This document shows positions 24,130-35,617 of a stretch of DNA of 64,000 nt, one piece after another; the stretch's first letter is position 1; every line of letters begins with the position of its first letter. The notes under the pieces are model-generated. The model saw only the letters and a list, made by a program, of their open reading frames with translations. It had not been told where the DNA came from and did not search any database. The position numbers were made by a program, and so were the translations under genes. Origin of the DNA: Aquanectria penicillioides (lineage: Eukaryota; Ascomycota; Sordariomycetes; Hypocreales; Nectriaceae); NCBI GenBank assembly GCA_003415625.1, contig PYIU01000003.1:6200001-6264000 (forward strand). The letters are read 5' to 3'.

Positions 24130-24236
24130 CCTCGGCAAGAAAGACTCATCGCATAATATCTATCCATCGACACCACCCTCTGTAGATCTCTTGTCGATTG
24201 AATTGATTCAATTACTTCGTGTTCTATTCGGAAATC

Positions 24237-25433
24237 ATGCCTGCGCAAAATTATAAGTTCGAAGGCTGGCTTGGCCTCGACACAAAGTCGGTCCAGGGCA
24301 ACATGGTGTGGCGTGTATTTGAGCCCAAGCCGTGGGAGGAGACAGACGTTGATATTAAAATCACCCACAGCAGTATTTGTGGTACTGATATCCATATGCT
24401 ACGCAGCGGCTGGGTGAGGAACCGTCGTGATGAAGGCTGCGGTGCGTCATAACTAACACGATGAACAGGGCCCAACTCCGTATCCAGTTTGCGTCGGCCA
24501 CGAAATTGTCGGCATTGCAGTGCGTGTCGGCACTCAAGCTGAAGGCGAGATCAAGATCGGTGACCGCGTAGGCGTCGGTGCTCAAAACGACTCATGCCTC
24601 GGCCGGCAGGGCGAGTGCGAGGAGTGTGCCGCTGGGCTCGAGAGCTACTGCTCTAAAATGGTCATCACGTATGGCTCAACGCACTACAATGGCGGCAAAG
24701 CGATGGGCGGTCACGCAACACATCATCGGTGTCCATCGCATTTTGTCGTCAAGATCCCCGATGGCCTACCATCCGAGTACGCAGCGCCCATGTTGTGCGG
24801 AGGCCTGACCCTATATGCCCCTCTCAAATATCACGCCTGCGGACCTGGGAAGAAGATCGGGATTGTAGGAGTCGGGGGTTTAGGTCACTTTGGAGTTTTG
24901 TTTGCTCGGGCTCTAGGCGCCGACAAGGTGGTTGGTATTTCGAGGCATTCGAGTAAGAGGAACGAGGTGTTGAAGATGGGCGCCGACGAGTATATCGCCA
25001 CAACAGAAGACGAGGACTGGGCCCAAAAGCACAACAAGACACTCGATCTCATTGTTTCGACCTTGTCGTCTTCAAAAGTATGAGCAACCCTTCATTCCTT
25101 CTATTCTCCTGGGATATCGCTTCAGCTAACCCCCTTTTGAAGGTTCCAATCGAGGACTATCTTAACCTGCTCAAAACAGACGGGACGTTCGTGCAAGTTG
25201 GAAACCCTGATGATGGTGGTTACACCATTCATGCCGCTACTCTGATCATGCGGCGCATCAAGCTCACGGGGGCAAGCACCGGGTCGCCTCGGGAGATGGC
25301 TGAGATGCTGCAGCTTGCGGCGGACAAGGGCGTGCACCCATGGGTCGTGAAGCGGCCGATGAGTGAGGCAAATGAGGCAATCGTAGATATGGAAGCCGGA
25401 AAAGCCCGGTATCGGTACGTGTTGACGAACTGA
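24237..25433 (+). CDS. Zinc alcohol dehydrogenase, cinnamyl alcohol dehydrogenase / ADH6-ADH7 type
   Basis: A medium-chain, NADP(H)-dependent alcohol dehydrogenase that reduces aromatic and aliphatic aldehydes. Exons: 24237-24413, 24469-25077, 25143-25433; the total is 358 residues. Both introns have CTAAC branch points. Catalytic zinc ligands are Cys in SICGTDIH and His-Glu in VCVGHEIVG. Four structural-zinc cysteines lie in CLGRQGECEECAAGLESYC. The nucleotide-binding Rossmann motif is GVGGLGHFG, followed by the SRHSSKRNE loop expected for NADP preference in this family. The frame is intact throughout, unlike several neighbours. The gene lies upstream of the Copia element and in the same direction. 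The substrate cannot be told from sequence; in fungi these enzymes are often stress-induced for detoxifying aldehydes. Confidence 0.92.
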
Positions 25434-25917
25434 AACGACGATAGCATGATAGATATACACGAGGTTCAAGTTTGTGTTGACATCGCTTGGCATGCCAGAA
25501 GGATGAATTTACATTGAGCAGGATAGCCATGAGTATTAAAATGATATTTCGAATGGAGTTATTAAGACAGAAGCTCACATGCGCCCATTCCAATGTTTAG
25601 GATGATGAAGAGCACTTTGTTGCTCAGTCAGCATCCAATTGATGAGTTCAGACTATAGGGTAAATCATGAACCAGGACAAAAATTTGTGTGATCAACTTT
25701 AGATGCCAAAAAAGCATTCAAGATGGAGAATAATTGCAAGTTAATAGCCTTGCAATATTAATATACAGATCAAAATTATTTCTTGGTATTGATATATTCT
25801 CCATTAGAAATAGTCGTCTCCCGTTTACTTCATGTCATAGCCTGTAAGTTTTCTCACCAACATTGACCATTTCAGGACGACATATTTTACTTTTGTTTTC
25901 ACCACGGTATTTAACTT
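25434..25917. other. Intergenic between ADH and the Copia target site
   Basis: This is the 3' flank of the alcohol dehydrogenase. No gene was recognised. The right end is the unmutated flank of the retrotransposon insertion (GGTGA at 25918-25922). Confidence 0.5.
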
Positions 25918-25922
25918 GGTGA

Positions 25923-26181
25923 TGTTGACGGATATAGCGGCCGGGCGAAGGTGGTCGCCGCTATAGACATAGCGGCTGGCCACAAGCCGACCTCGGGGGC
26001 CTTGTGGGCCTAGGTCTTGAGGCCATGTATCCTCACAAGGGAATCCCTGTACTGTAAATAGGTGACTGCATTTTGCGACTACTATCTAGCTGCTCTTTAT
26101 AAATCCCAATTGATCTGGACCGACCTGCTGCGCATGTTGCCTGCTGTAACTGTCCCTATGCGTGCCTGTATATTGTTTATA
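25923..26181 (+). repeat. Left LTR of the Copia element
   Basis: 259 bp. It carries T or A at 17 of the 21 sites where the LTRs differ, so it was the more heavily mutated copy. Its terminal CA has become TA. Confidence 0.93.
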
Positions 26182-26309
26182 GGTTATAAGCCTAAAGCTT
26201 TAATTTAAGAAGAAATTGTAGCTATTTAAAAGGTTTAAACTAACCTAAAGTTTATCCCTTAAAGTTAGCGCTTGCAATATCGACTAGTTAAGGTCCTAAG
26301 ACTTAAGCA

Positions 26310-27600
26310 ATGGCTTTAAAGCCAGCCCTAAAGCCAGTTCCTACTATTAAAGCGATTAAACGGACTAATAATAAAGAAGATCCTACTAAAGGAAAAGACA
26401 ATCTTAAGGATCTCTTACCCCCTCCTAAAAGATTAGTAAAGCCTGCTAAAGGGGACCTATAAGAAACTTAGCTAGATCTAAGCATTATAATGCAGTAAAT
26501 AATAGAGATAATGCAGTAAATATAAAAGCTATAGAAGCACTTTAACTAAAAGATTAAAAATAAATTAAAGACTAAGCGCAAGATATAGCCTAAAGATAAA
26601 TTAAAATCTAAAGTAAAAAACAATAAAGATAAGAGCTTTAAGTACTAAAAAAGCCAACTCTTCTATACCTTAAGGGAGCCCTTAAGAGCTTTAAATAAAA
26701 TGTTTGGTTTCTTAAGGAATAGAGAGATATTAATAAAGCCTACCTTAAGCAGAAAGAAGATTATAAACTTATAATTAATTAAAATCAAGGATCTTATTGG
26801 TTTTAACTTTAAGATAAAGGGAGATAATATACTTAAGGGATTAAAGAACTAGGCTGCCTAAAAGAGATATCTCTTTTATACTATAACTGCTATTAAATAG
26901 CATAAAGAGATTAGGATCTTACATTTAGGAGAAATGCATTTAATTGCTGCTATAGAAATGGCAGTTTTATAAAAACTAAAGCCATTATTATCTTTAGTAA
27001 AGACTAGCATAAAGGCCATTAAGCTGCTAATAAAAAGGTATAATAATGCAAGGTCCTAATAGAGCCTAGCCAACCTCCATTAAGAATTAAAGTCCCTAAC
27101 TTTAAAGAAACCATAAAAGGTCTAAAGTTATATTAATAACTTCCGCTATATTGCAAATAGCATTATTAAAGCTAGCAGCAAGCTCCCTAAATACTAGAAA
27201 AAGATAAGGTTTGTAGATAGCATTAAAAAGGTCTTTTTTAAGTAAAATGCACTTTAATGTAACTATAAGTAAAAGGGGAAATATTAATCTATCTATAAGA
27301 TATAGGAAGACTTTATTGATAAAGCCAAAAGTCTATAGACTTCCTAAAAGAAAAGTAAAGACTTTAGCAATAAGAAAGGCATACAAATAAATGCCTAATC
27401 GAACAAAAAGGATAACTATAAAAAAGATCCTAAAAGCGGCAAATGCTTTAACTATAACCAGAAAGGTTATATTGCAAAGAACTACCTATCTCTATAGAAG
27501 GAGAGTAAAGGCAGTAAGAATAGAAAATCAAAAAAGAAAGACAATAATAATAAAACCACTAAAAAGACCAAAAAGACCGCCCTATATATAGAATTAAGTA
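26310..27600 (+). pseudogene. Gag-like remnant with decayed zinc knuckle
   Basis: From an ATG at 26310 a Gag-like reading can be followed through many TAA/TAG codons. At 27444-27485 the translation reads CFNYNQKGYIAKNY, which fits a CX2CX4HX4C zinc knuckle in which two Cys and the His have become Tyr. TGC/TGT to TAC/TAT and CAC/CAT to TAC/TAT are both RIP-type transitions. The right boundary is approximate. Confidence 0.75.
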
Positions 27601-27899
27601 AGTAGAGTGCTAAGAATGCAAAGGAAGCTAAAAATAACTCTAATAACAATAAAAATGCCATTTTTATATACTGTAAAGGCTTAAAGGCAAGAAAGTTCTT
27701 TAGTAATGCTTTTATAAGGTTATTAGCAAAAAAGGCAGCTATAGCAACAATTTCTAGCCCACCGAAATGGCAGTTATATGGTCCCCCCAATATTAATAAT
27801 AATGCCGCACTAAAGGCTAAAAGAAACAGCAACTTCATTACTATCTCAATATCTATAGAATTAGGCCTCACTAACCGAAAAGACCGCTAGCTCTAGAAC

Positions 27900-30800
27900 T
27901 TAAAAGCCAATATATATACTATTAATAACTTTAAATAGTTTAAAAAAGATAAATAGCATAAACTCAATAAAATAATGCCAATTCTTATAGGCAAAGGCAC
28001 TATATACCCTACAGCTATAAGAACAGTAATAGTTACACTATTTATAGAGGGAAAGAGAATAAAGACTGTAATACTTAAAGATGCAGTCCTTATTAAAGAT
28101 TTCCTACTAAATATAATCTTTAGTAAGAAAGTCTATCTCTCTAGCAATTATATAATTAAGAATAAAATCTTTAATAGCAATAGTAAGATCTTTATAACCC
28201 TTAATATCCCTAACTAAAGGTTTTTACTTAAAGCAATAAAAGGCACAATAAGCCACCACTCTACTCTTAAAATAATGCTAATATAAATAGAACAGTCTAA
28301 GGCAAGAATATAGCACTAAAGACTTACTTATATAGGTCAGAAAGCCTTTAACCATACCTTTAAGGTCACAAAAGATAGGCTTAATAATTACAAGCCGCTT
28401 AATACACCCTATAAAGACTGCAAGCTTGCTAAAAGCATAAGGTTCTTACTAAAAACACTATAAAAGAGAGCAAACTGTATGCTTAACCTCCTTTATATAG
28501 ACCTTATAGAGCTAAGTCTATATATATATAATAAAAAGAGGTATTTTAAGCTTATAACTAATAATAAGAGCCATTACTTTTATAGTAATTTACTTAAAAA
28601 AAAAAGCAATACTATTACCTTAATAAAAGAAGATCTCCTAATATTTAGAACTATTATAGCCTATAGTCTGCCCCAAAAGATATAGTTTAATGGCGGCTAT
28701 AAATTCATTAATAAAAAGGTTAATAAACTCCTCTTAAAGATAGGGATCCTTACGATTATTATACTGCTGTATAGCTATAAATAGAATAGCTTTGCTAAAT
28801 AGGCAAACTATACAATTTAAGAGAAGGCAAAAAGCATAATAATAGCAATAAATATCCCTTTTGGGCTATAAGAAGAGATTATCCTTACAGTTATACACAT
28901 TGCTAATATTATAGCAATAAGGTTACTAGACTGAAAGACCCCTTATAAGGTTTACTTTATAAATTTAATCCTAAAAAAGGAATATATACTAAATATTAAG
29001 CATCTATAGATTTTAGGGTTAAAGGCATTTATTTATATTAAATAGAAAAAGTATAATAGATCTAAAAAGATATTGCCTTATAATTAGAAAGGAATCTTTA
29101 TAAAATTCTAAAGAACTAAAGCATATAGGATTTAGAACCTTAAGATAAAGAAAGTTATTATAACAATATATATAGTGTTCTATAAGCCTATTTTGCTGCC
29201 TATAGCAAAGGTAAAGAGATTATTTAATTATAGCTAAAGGGAGCATTTAATAACTTCAAGAGATACCTTATAATGCTAATAACAGCTGCAAAGAAGCAGA
29301 TTCTAGCTGCCTGCACTAACACCAACCTAGCTATAGTCTATAATGCCCTTAACTGGCCAAACGCCAACCTTTAGAGAGAGGCATTCTTCAAGAAGATTCA
29401 CGCCCTTATCAATAAAGGCATACTTAAATTCATCCCAAAAAGGGAGTTGCCAAAAGGCAAAAAACCACTTATAGCAAAATAGGTAAATTAATATAAAAGA
29501 GATAAAAACGGCATAATAGTTATATATAAAGCTTAACTTATAGTATATAGCTTTATGCAAAAGGAAGGCATTAATTACTAAAAGACCTTCTCTTTAATTA
29601 CAAGAGCTAACTCCTAAAGGATACTGCTTACTTATGCTATATAGATTGGAAAGAAGCTATTATAAAATAATATAATTATAATATATTTAAATAAAGAGCT
29701 AAAAGAAGATATCTATATTATAACCTTTTCTTTACTCAATAAGTTCTTTAAGGATCTAAAGTATAAACACTTAGCTAAAAAAGTGGGCTATAAATAAGGC
29801 ATTAAGTATATTATACAGTTGCTTATGGCCCTATATAGCCTTAAGCAAAATGCCCAATAGTAGCAGAAGAAACTAAGGAAAATACTTAATAAGTTAGGCC
29901 TCAAGAGGCTATAGAGCAATACTGCAGTCTATATAGACCGGGCAAGAGAGATCATCACAGCCATATATATAAATAATATACTTATAGTTACCAATAACAA
30001 TAAAAATGCAAATACCTTTGCTAATAAACTTACATAAAAAGTAAAGATAAAATCGCTTAAATTTCCTAAGCTCTTCCTAAATATAGCCATTATAGCAAAA
30101 GAAAATAAATTGCTTACACTATTACAGAAAGACTATATAATAAGCATCCTTAAGCAATTTAAATACCCTAACTGTAAAGCTATAAATATATTAATAGAAA
30201 TAGAAACCTACTATTTAGCTAAGGCAACTAATATCCCTAGCATAAAGGCTACTAGCAAAGAATATATATTAATAATAGAAAAAGTTAACTATTTCTTATA
30301 GTAAAGCCAGCCTAACCTAGCCTTTATATATAGTCTTTAGGCATACTTCCTAAATAGCCTAAGCAAGCAATAACTTAAGGCTATAAGAAGGATACTGCAA
30401 TACATTAAAGGAAGCCTTAATTACTCTATCTATTATTACTGCCTTAAGAAAGAGTTATATAGCAACCCATTCGATCTCTATAGCTACTATAACTCTAACT
30501 ATACCGGCTGCCTAAAGATAGCACAATTAACCAAAAAATATATATTCTTTATAAATAGAGGCCTAATTATATAATTTAGCAAGCATTAAAAGACTATAGT
30601 AAAGTCCTTAATAGAAGCTAAATACTATATATTAGTAAAGGCAATATCGCAAGTTATATAGATAAAGAGCTTTATAGAGAAACTTAACAGCCCGCTAACC
30701 GCCCTAATAGTAATCTTTATAGACAACCAAAGCGCTATAAAGCTAGCATATAACCCCAAATTCCACACCCGCACAAAGCATATTTAAGTGCAGTATCACT

Positions 30801-30961
30801 TTATAAAAGAGGCTATTAAGAACAGTACAGTCGAACTACAATACATCCCTTCCGCTAAAAATATCGCCAATATACTCATAAAGCCACTAGCAGGCCTATT
30901 GTACCGCTCTTTCATTAATGCCTTAGGATTAAGGCCGGAATCAAGGGAGGTGCTATACTAG
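27900..30961 (+). pseudogene. Pol remnant (integrase, reverse transcriptase, RNase H) of Copia type
   Basis: Stop-riddled but readable. Around 29340-29980 it follows Copia reverse transcriptase (WPNANL, IHALINKGI, LMALYSLKQN). The catalytic YVDD box at 29966-29977 now reads YINN, that is, both Asp codons GAT became AAT. Around 30680-30930 it follows the RNase H end: FIDNQSAIKLAYNPKFHTRT, then VQYHFIKEAI and LQYIPSAKNIANIL, ending at TAG 30959-30961. Reverse transcription is impossible with these changes. The left boundary is approximate. Confidence 0.8.
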
Positions 30962-31168
30962 AAACACTAAGGCAAGCGCAAACAGCGCCTACAAGAGCTT
31001 ATAGCAATGCCCTCAGCTGCAGCAAGAAAGTCCCACTCAAGCGGATGATCGCCCCGGCGATAAGAAAAGAACGACTCTACAATCACACAAGGAACACACA
31101 CACAAGGAAGGTCAGGATAGCCTCACAATAGCACCTAGGGACAAGCCCTCAGTCGGGCTTGGAGGGAG

Positions 31169-31427
31169 TGTTGACAGATATAGCGGCCAGGCGAAGGTAG
31201 TCGCCGCTACAGACATAGCGGCCGGCCACAAGCCGACCTCGGGGGCCTTGTGGGCCTAGGTCTTGAGGCCACGTATCCTCACAAGGGAATCCCTGCACTG
31301 TAAATAGATGACTGCATTCTGCGACCACTATCTAGCTGCTCCTTACGAATCCCAATTGATCTGGACCGACCCGCTGCGCATGTCGCCCGCTGTGACCGTC
31401 CCTGCGCGTGCCTGTATATTGTTTACA
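31169..31427 (+). repeat. Right LTR of the Copia element
   Basis: 259 bp, better preserved than the left copy (4 of 21 differences lie on this side). It is preceded by a purine-rich tract (GGAGGGAG, 31161-31168) that fits the polypurine primer site. Confidence 0.93.
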
Positions 31428-31774
31428 GGTGAACTAAGCTAGGTAGACTCATTCAGATATTCTCACTAGTTCTAATTTGAATACTAGTAGTGTGAGAGTT
31501 TGGATGCACGGGGTGACTCTTTTTGCCGAATCTAGGCAGCATTTGACGGCTGATGTGCACCCACTCATTGGTCCTCAAGCTAGAACACGAACGAAAAGGC
31601 GAGAATTCCGTCAATTCCCCTCAACAGACATCGAAGAACGATTCGAGAGAACTAGCTGCCAACAACTTTGATACAAATGCTCATCTCAACTGTCATTTGA
31701 CCTAATATCTCTCTACTCAGGGTTGGGCATTACGGCTGCATTGCCATTTACGACATCGCGACAGCGTCACCGCC
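31428..31774. other. Intergenic, promoter side of PARG
   Basis: It starts with the right copy of the target duplication GGTGA and leads to the PARG start. I see no gene in it. The Copia element therefore lies about 350 bp upstream of the PARG start codon and may have displaced the original distal promoter. Confidence 0.5.
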
Positions 31775-33208
31775 ATGGATCCGCGACCGCCATCCTTCAT
31801 CCTCCCTAATTCGCCCTCTTGTCGCGTCATCGACCGCTTTAGCGATCTCCCAGACGATGCCGCTGTCGAAGAGGATGATTATGGTCACATTCCCTTCTGG
31901 CCCTTATTGCGGCACCTCCTCCAGCAGCCGGTTGCGTCAGCAACCCAACTTGTTGACCTCGTGCAAACTATCTCAGCTAACGCAGAAGGTGTCTACGGGG
32001 ACGACTACGGTTCACTTAAAGCGTTTCTGACTGACGGCAGTATCGAGACCGAGGAATTCTTTTGCTCGACATGGCCAAACATGCGCAATATTGCACTGGA
32101 TCTCCCGCACTACTTCCCAGACGGCCAAATTAGTCTCTTGAAGCCCGGAGAGCCCCTTTGTCTAAGCCGTGGCCAAGTGGCCTGTCTTGTGACACATCAG
32201 TTTTTAAGTTCTGCGGTCCCGCAACGGCAGGATGATGGATATCAGGACTTCAGTATTTGGTACGCCTCTGGCCAGAGACACCCGGCTGCGGTGGAGATGT
32301 ATTTGACCGCCCTCTTCGCGTATTTCTCGAACCTCCCAGGGGCTCAGGCATTGATGCAAGACCACCGAGCTCCACGTAATGAGCTGGACCACCCCCTTTC
32401 ATATCTGCTGCACCAAAGTCAAAATCAAGCGACTTTGGAGGGAGTCTCCCTGGGTCCAGTGGCGGTCAACTATCTCAAAGACCATAGTGCGGACTCACAC
32501 CTCCCCGAAACTCAGGGCCCCAAGGGTGCCGTCGTCGTATCTGCCAACAAGGTCGTAGGGTTCGGGCAGTCCGCAACCCAGGAGGAGATATTCGTAGGCA
32601 TCGCCCCAGAGGCCTGTCCTGTTGTTCTCGTCGCGCCGCATCTCACAGATGAAACAGTCATCACAGTTACTGGAGCGAGGGCTATGCTGAACGTAACAGG
32701 TCAAAGACGTGATATTTCTTGGACTATTCGTCGCACGCCATCGCGGGATGAAGATTTTGACTCGTGGAAAAAAGCATGGCATGGCGGCCGGTTAATCTTC
32801 ATGGACGCCCTCGAGATGGACATGGTTGAAGGGCCCGATGAAACCCTACCGGACTTGCTGCCCTTCAACATAGACCGTGAAATCCGGAAGGCGCTGGCTG
32901 GGTTCTCAGCTCACTCAGAGCGTGACGCCGCGTGGACGGGACTGTGGGGATGCGGTGCATTCTGCGGAGATGCCGGCGTGAAGCTCGTCGTGCTGTGGAT
33001 CGCCGCGTCGGCGGCGGGAATTCGATTGAATGTGATGCTGAGTCCAGATCAATACGAGATTGGGCATCGATTTGAAAAGCTGGTGGAAGCATGTGAGATG
33101 ACACCAGCACAGCGGCTGCGGGGGTTGTTGTCCGAGGTCCCTAGAGGGCTACGCAAGTTGCAGATTCTGGAGTGGATGATTGGGAGAGTTTCAGGAGAAG
33201 CTCCATGA
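31775..33208 (+). CDS. Poly(ADP-ribose) glycohydrolase (PARG)
   Basis: A hydrolase that removes poly(ADP-ribose) chains after DNA-damage signalling; 477 residues, single exon, start ATG in CGCCATGG. The catalytic macrodomain is visible from about residue 220: GAVVVSANKVVGFG, then QSATQEEIFVGIAPEACPV with the QEE catalytic glutamates. Further on, WTGLWGCGAFCGDAGVKLVV and LWIAASAAG match the conserved adenosine-binding end of PARG. The canonical glycine triplet before QEE (GGGxLGxG) is replaced by KVVGFG, so the signature loop is divergent. The N-terminal 200 residues are helical-looking, as in eukaryotic PARG. The frame is intact. The family call is firm; activity is inferred. Confidence 0.85.
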   Translation: MDPRPPSFILPNSPSCRVIDRFSDLPDDAAVEEDDYGHIPFWPLLRHLLQQPVASATQLVDLVQTISANAEGVYGDDYGSLKAFLTDGSIETEEFFCSTWPNMRNIALDLPHYFPDGQISLLKPGEPLCLSRGQVACLVTHQFLSSAVPQRQDDGYQDFSIWYASGQRHPAAVEMYLTALFAYFSNLPGAQALMQDHRAPRNELDHPLSYLLHQSQNQATLEGVSLGPVAVNYLKDHSADSHLPETQGPKGAVVVSANKVVGFGQSATQEEIFVGIAPEACPVVLVAPHLTDETVITVTGARAMLNVTGQRRDISWTIRRTPSRDEDFDSWKKAWHGGRLIFMDALEMDMVEGPDETLPDLLPFNIDREIRKALAGFSAHSERDAAWTGLWGCGAFCGDAGVKLVVLWIAASAAGIRLNVMLSPDQYEIGHRFEKLVEACEMTPAQRLRGLLSEVPRGLRKLQILEWMIGRVSGEAP

Positions 33209-35587
33209 GCACGTCGAGCTTTACGATGGCAGCGTGGTGATTGGCCACAGTTTGTTTGGTCGGCGTTTCACATAGTGGTTGTTTCAAATAGTTGACGTAG
33301 GATATCGGAGTGCATTGCCGTTGCATGTTCTAAATCTATTGGAATGGCCAAATGGAAGTCGATTCGAAGCGGACGATGTTGGTCCGATGGTGGTAAGAGG
33401 ACTCGGTATACGTACTTGGTGTGCTCGATTTCCACCTCAAACCCAACCATGCATGTTTCCGTCGGTGTAAGCCGGCAAGCATGGGAGGACCAAGATTCCA
33501 TCTCGGGAAATCTCCAGCCTGATCTGAAATCTGCTCAATTTGTCCGGAAAATACTTCATTCACTCTTGGTTATTTCTTTTTTTCCGTTTACGTTTTTTTT
33601 TTCTTTTTTTACACCGTCCACTTCCAAATGGGGGAACCTAGCGGCTGAACTTGTGATGAGCGTTGATGCCGGCATTCGAAACATCATGACAAAACACGGC
33701 GTATCGTACCAAGAAACACCTGCCGTGCCCACCCCCACAGCCTCCTGTACGCGGATGCTCGTATCCGCGTAAGGAGCAATCACAGTTGGTAGGAGATTTG
33801 AACAATTCTTAAGTTTAACTCTAAGCAAAAATGACCTAAAAAAAAAGCATTTTGCGGATTTCTTTGCCTTCATTTCCTTCATCGAGTGCAATCAGGGGGA
33901 GCAGGTTCCCATTTACCAGGCCTGACAAGCCGCCTTAATTTCGCCCTACGGCTGAATACCTAGCTGTAGCATGCGGTGCCGACGTAACCGTCCGGGCCTC
34001 TTGTCATGGACCCTTCTGGTTCTTTATTTGGCAGGGCGTTACGTGGGATCAGATGATCAAGGGTGCCAGTAGCATGGGCAGCTGGGTGTAACGCTTCCCA
34101 ATCAAGCATGGAGCGGTTGCTTCCGCGCCCCTGGATTCGTGGACCTGGTGATATCGACGGAGTATGCAAGGGGCAGTGATGAAAATAACCTTGTCTGGTG
34201 GGATCGACCCGCCCAAAAAAAGTGGTAATAGTTGCGGTGATATGGTTCCCAGCGGCCGGGAGCCATCCCAATGTGTAGAGCTTGCCGTCGCCGGCGTCCA
34301 GCCTCCGCATGGCGAGGTGTAGAGCTCACTTCGGAAGGATCTTGGCGCGAGTGTGGCCGTGGTTATTTTATTTTTGAAACATATTAGCTTAAGCATTTCC
34401 CCCTCGCTATTACTATGCATATATTCTAGCGTCGACCGGCCAGGGATGTTACTCGCGAAACCCCCCCCCACATTTGGACATGGCGCAATATCCGCCATGT
34501 CCGGGATGTGGGATGCCCACGCGTCCTTGTTGAGTCTTTCAATGCTGTCGAGAAATCTTCCGTTGATGGCATCACAACATCGCTACCGGGGACCGGGCAA
34601 AGCTTCCAAATGAAGGGCTCGCTAGGCAAATGCTCTTTCCTACAGTTTATTTTGGGTCCCCGCAAGCAGCAAACTCCGGTGTAAGCATCGGGTGGTGAGC
34701 AAGATTAAAGGGAGACGCAAGTGAAGTGTACTGCGTAAGCATGCGGCACGCCGGCCAAGGAGCGTCAGCCCTGGTCGGTATTAGAGAGTTCTTTGGGATA
34801 ATTACATAGGTGATTTTTGGCAGGCCGGGGGGCCCTAGAGAGACGAACACAGAGGGTGAGAGACACTCGAGATTTGAGCACAGGACCCAGTTGCGTTGCA
34901 GATTCTGTGGGCATGACCAGCCTTGAATCCCTCGACCGTACATCCGATCGTGATGGGTGCCGAAGGGCCGACGGGTGTCACACACTGAGTGCTGCCACAT
35001 GCCATTGCGGCAGCTATTGTGGTAGATACTACAGTACATAGCACTATGTACAGCTGATGCTGCTCCTCCGTCCATACCACCAGGCCTCGCCATGACGTGG
35101 CTATGGAGTCTGTTTCTTCCCCATCCCCATAACACCTGAATCCAAACTCTCGGTGGAGTGGGTTCTTCCACGTACAGAGCCACTCAGCACTGGTGCATGG
35201 CCTCCCGTGGCGCCCTTTCGGCCGGGAGCCTCCTCGATCTGGACACCACGTCCGGGGCCCAGACTCCACCGCCGAAGCCCTCCCCGGCCCCGCCCCCGTT
35301 TCATCCCCTTACCCATCCACAACTTGGGCTCGCGGTAGGCTTGCGTTTCTGCTCAGCATTGCTGCCGGCATGTGCCGGGTTTTCGTCCACTGCGGTTGAA
35401 GCCATGCACGGAGAATTCTCTCATTCGTGCAACTTCCCTTGGCAGCCTGCTCTGCTGGCCCTGGCCTTTCAAGTCCCAAGATGGCGGGTGCCCTGTCATC
35501 GACCCATCTAGACCTCCTTGTTCATTCTATCGTGGGACTAAGGAGGCTCACGGCGTTGGGCCCAGTGTTGAGATCTCAGCTCCCTTC
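33209..35587. other. Intergenic, 2.4 kb
   Basis: No conserved frame or RNA gene was recognised. The right half is promoter territory of the pectate lyase. Short pyrimidine tracts occur at about 33570-33612. Confidence 0.4.
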
Positions 35588-35595
35588 ACCGGGGC
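35588..35595 (+). promoter_or_regulatory. Possible CreA (carbon repression) site upstream of pectate lyase
   Basis: CCGGGG in ACCGGGGC matches the SYGGRG consensus of the CreA repressor. It lies about 230 bases upstream of a plant-wall-degrading enzyme gene, where such control is usual. A six-base match is weak evidence. Confidence 0.3.
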
Positions 35596-35609
35596 CGAGC
35601 CGACTTTGA

Positions 35610-35617
35610 TATATAAG
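35610..35617 (+). promoter_or_regulatory. TATA box of the pectate lyase gene
   Basis: TATATAAG lies about 205 bases before the ATG at 35818. The stretch between is C/T-rich, as is common for leaders of strongly expressed fungal genes. A 5' leader of roughly 170 bases is inferred. Confidence 0.6.

Larger units (their letters stand above)
17425..24236. other. Gene-free interval, 6.8 kb
   Basis: This is the longest stretch without a recognisable gene. Much of it is G/C-rich, so many long open frames arise by chance (for example 19675-20301 and 19836-20429), but their translations are low in hydrophobic structure, rich in Pro/Arg/Ser/Cys, and match no family I know. It includes a short minisatellite at 18252-18312, a T20 tract at 23041-23060, and TACTCCGTAC words at 18190 and 18923. 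It may hold long promoters, a non-coding transcript, or a lineage-specific gene that I cannot see. Confidence 0.4.
25923..31427 (+). mobile_element. Copia (Ty1) LTR retrotransposon, full length, destroyed by RIP
   Basis: A 5505-bp element with two 259-bp LTRs that begin TGTTGAC and end TTTA(C/T)A. It is flanked by the direct repeat GGTGA at 25918-25922 and 31428-31432, so it is a complete single insertion. The order Gag, then the integrase region, then reverse transcriptase and RNase H just before the right LTR marks Copia, not Gypsy. The inside is extremely A/T-rich and full of TAA/TAG where CAA/CAG/TGG would stand. The two LTRs differ at 21 positions by my count, all transitions, which is the signature of repeat-induced point mutation. 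No open reading frame of useful length is left, so it cannot move by itself. Confidence 0.95.

Noticed and set aside
26182..31168. Many A/T-rich open frames inside the Copia element as separate genes
   Set aside because: They are fragments of one Gag-Pol reading interrupted by RIP stops.
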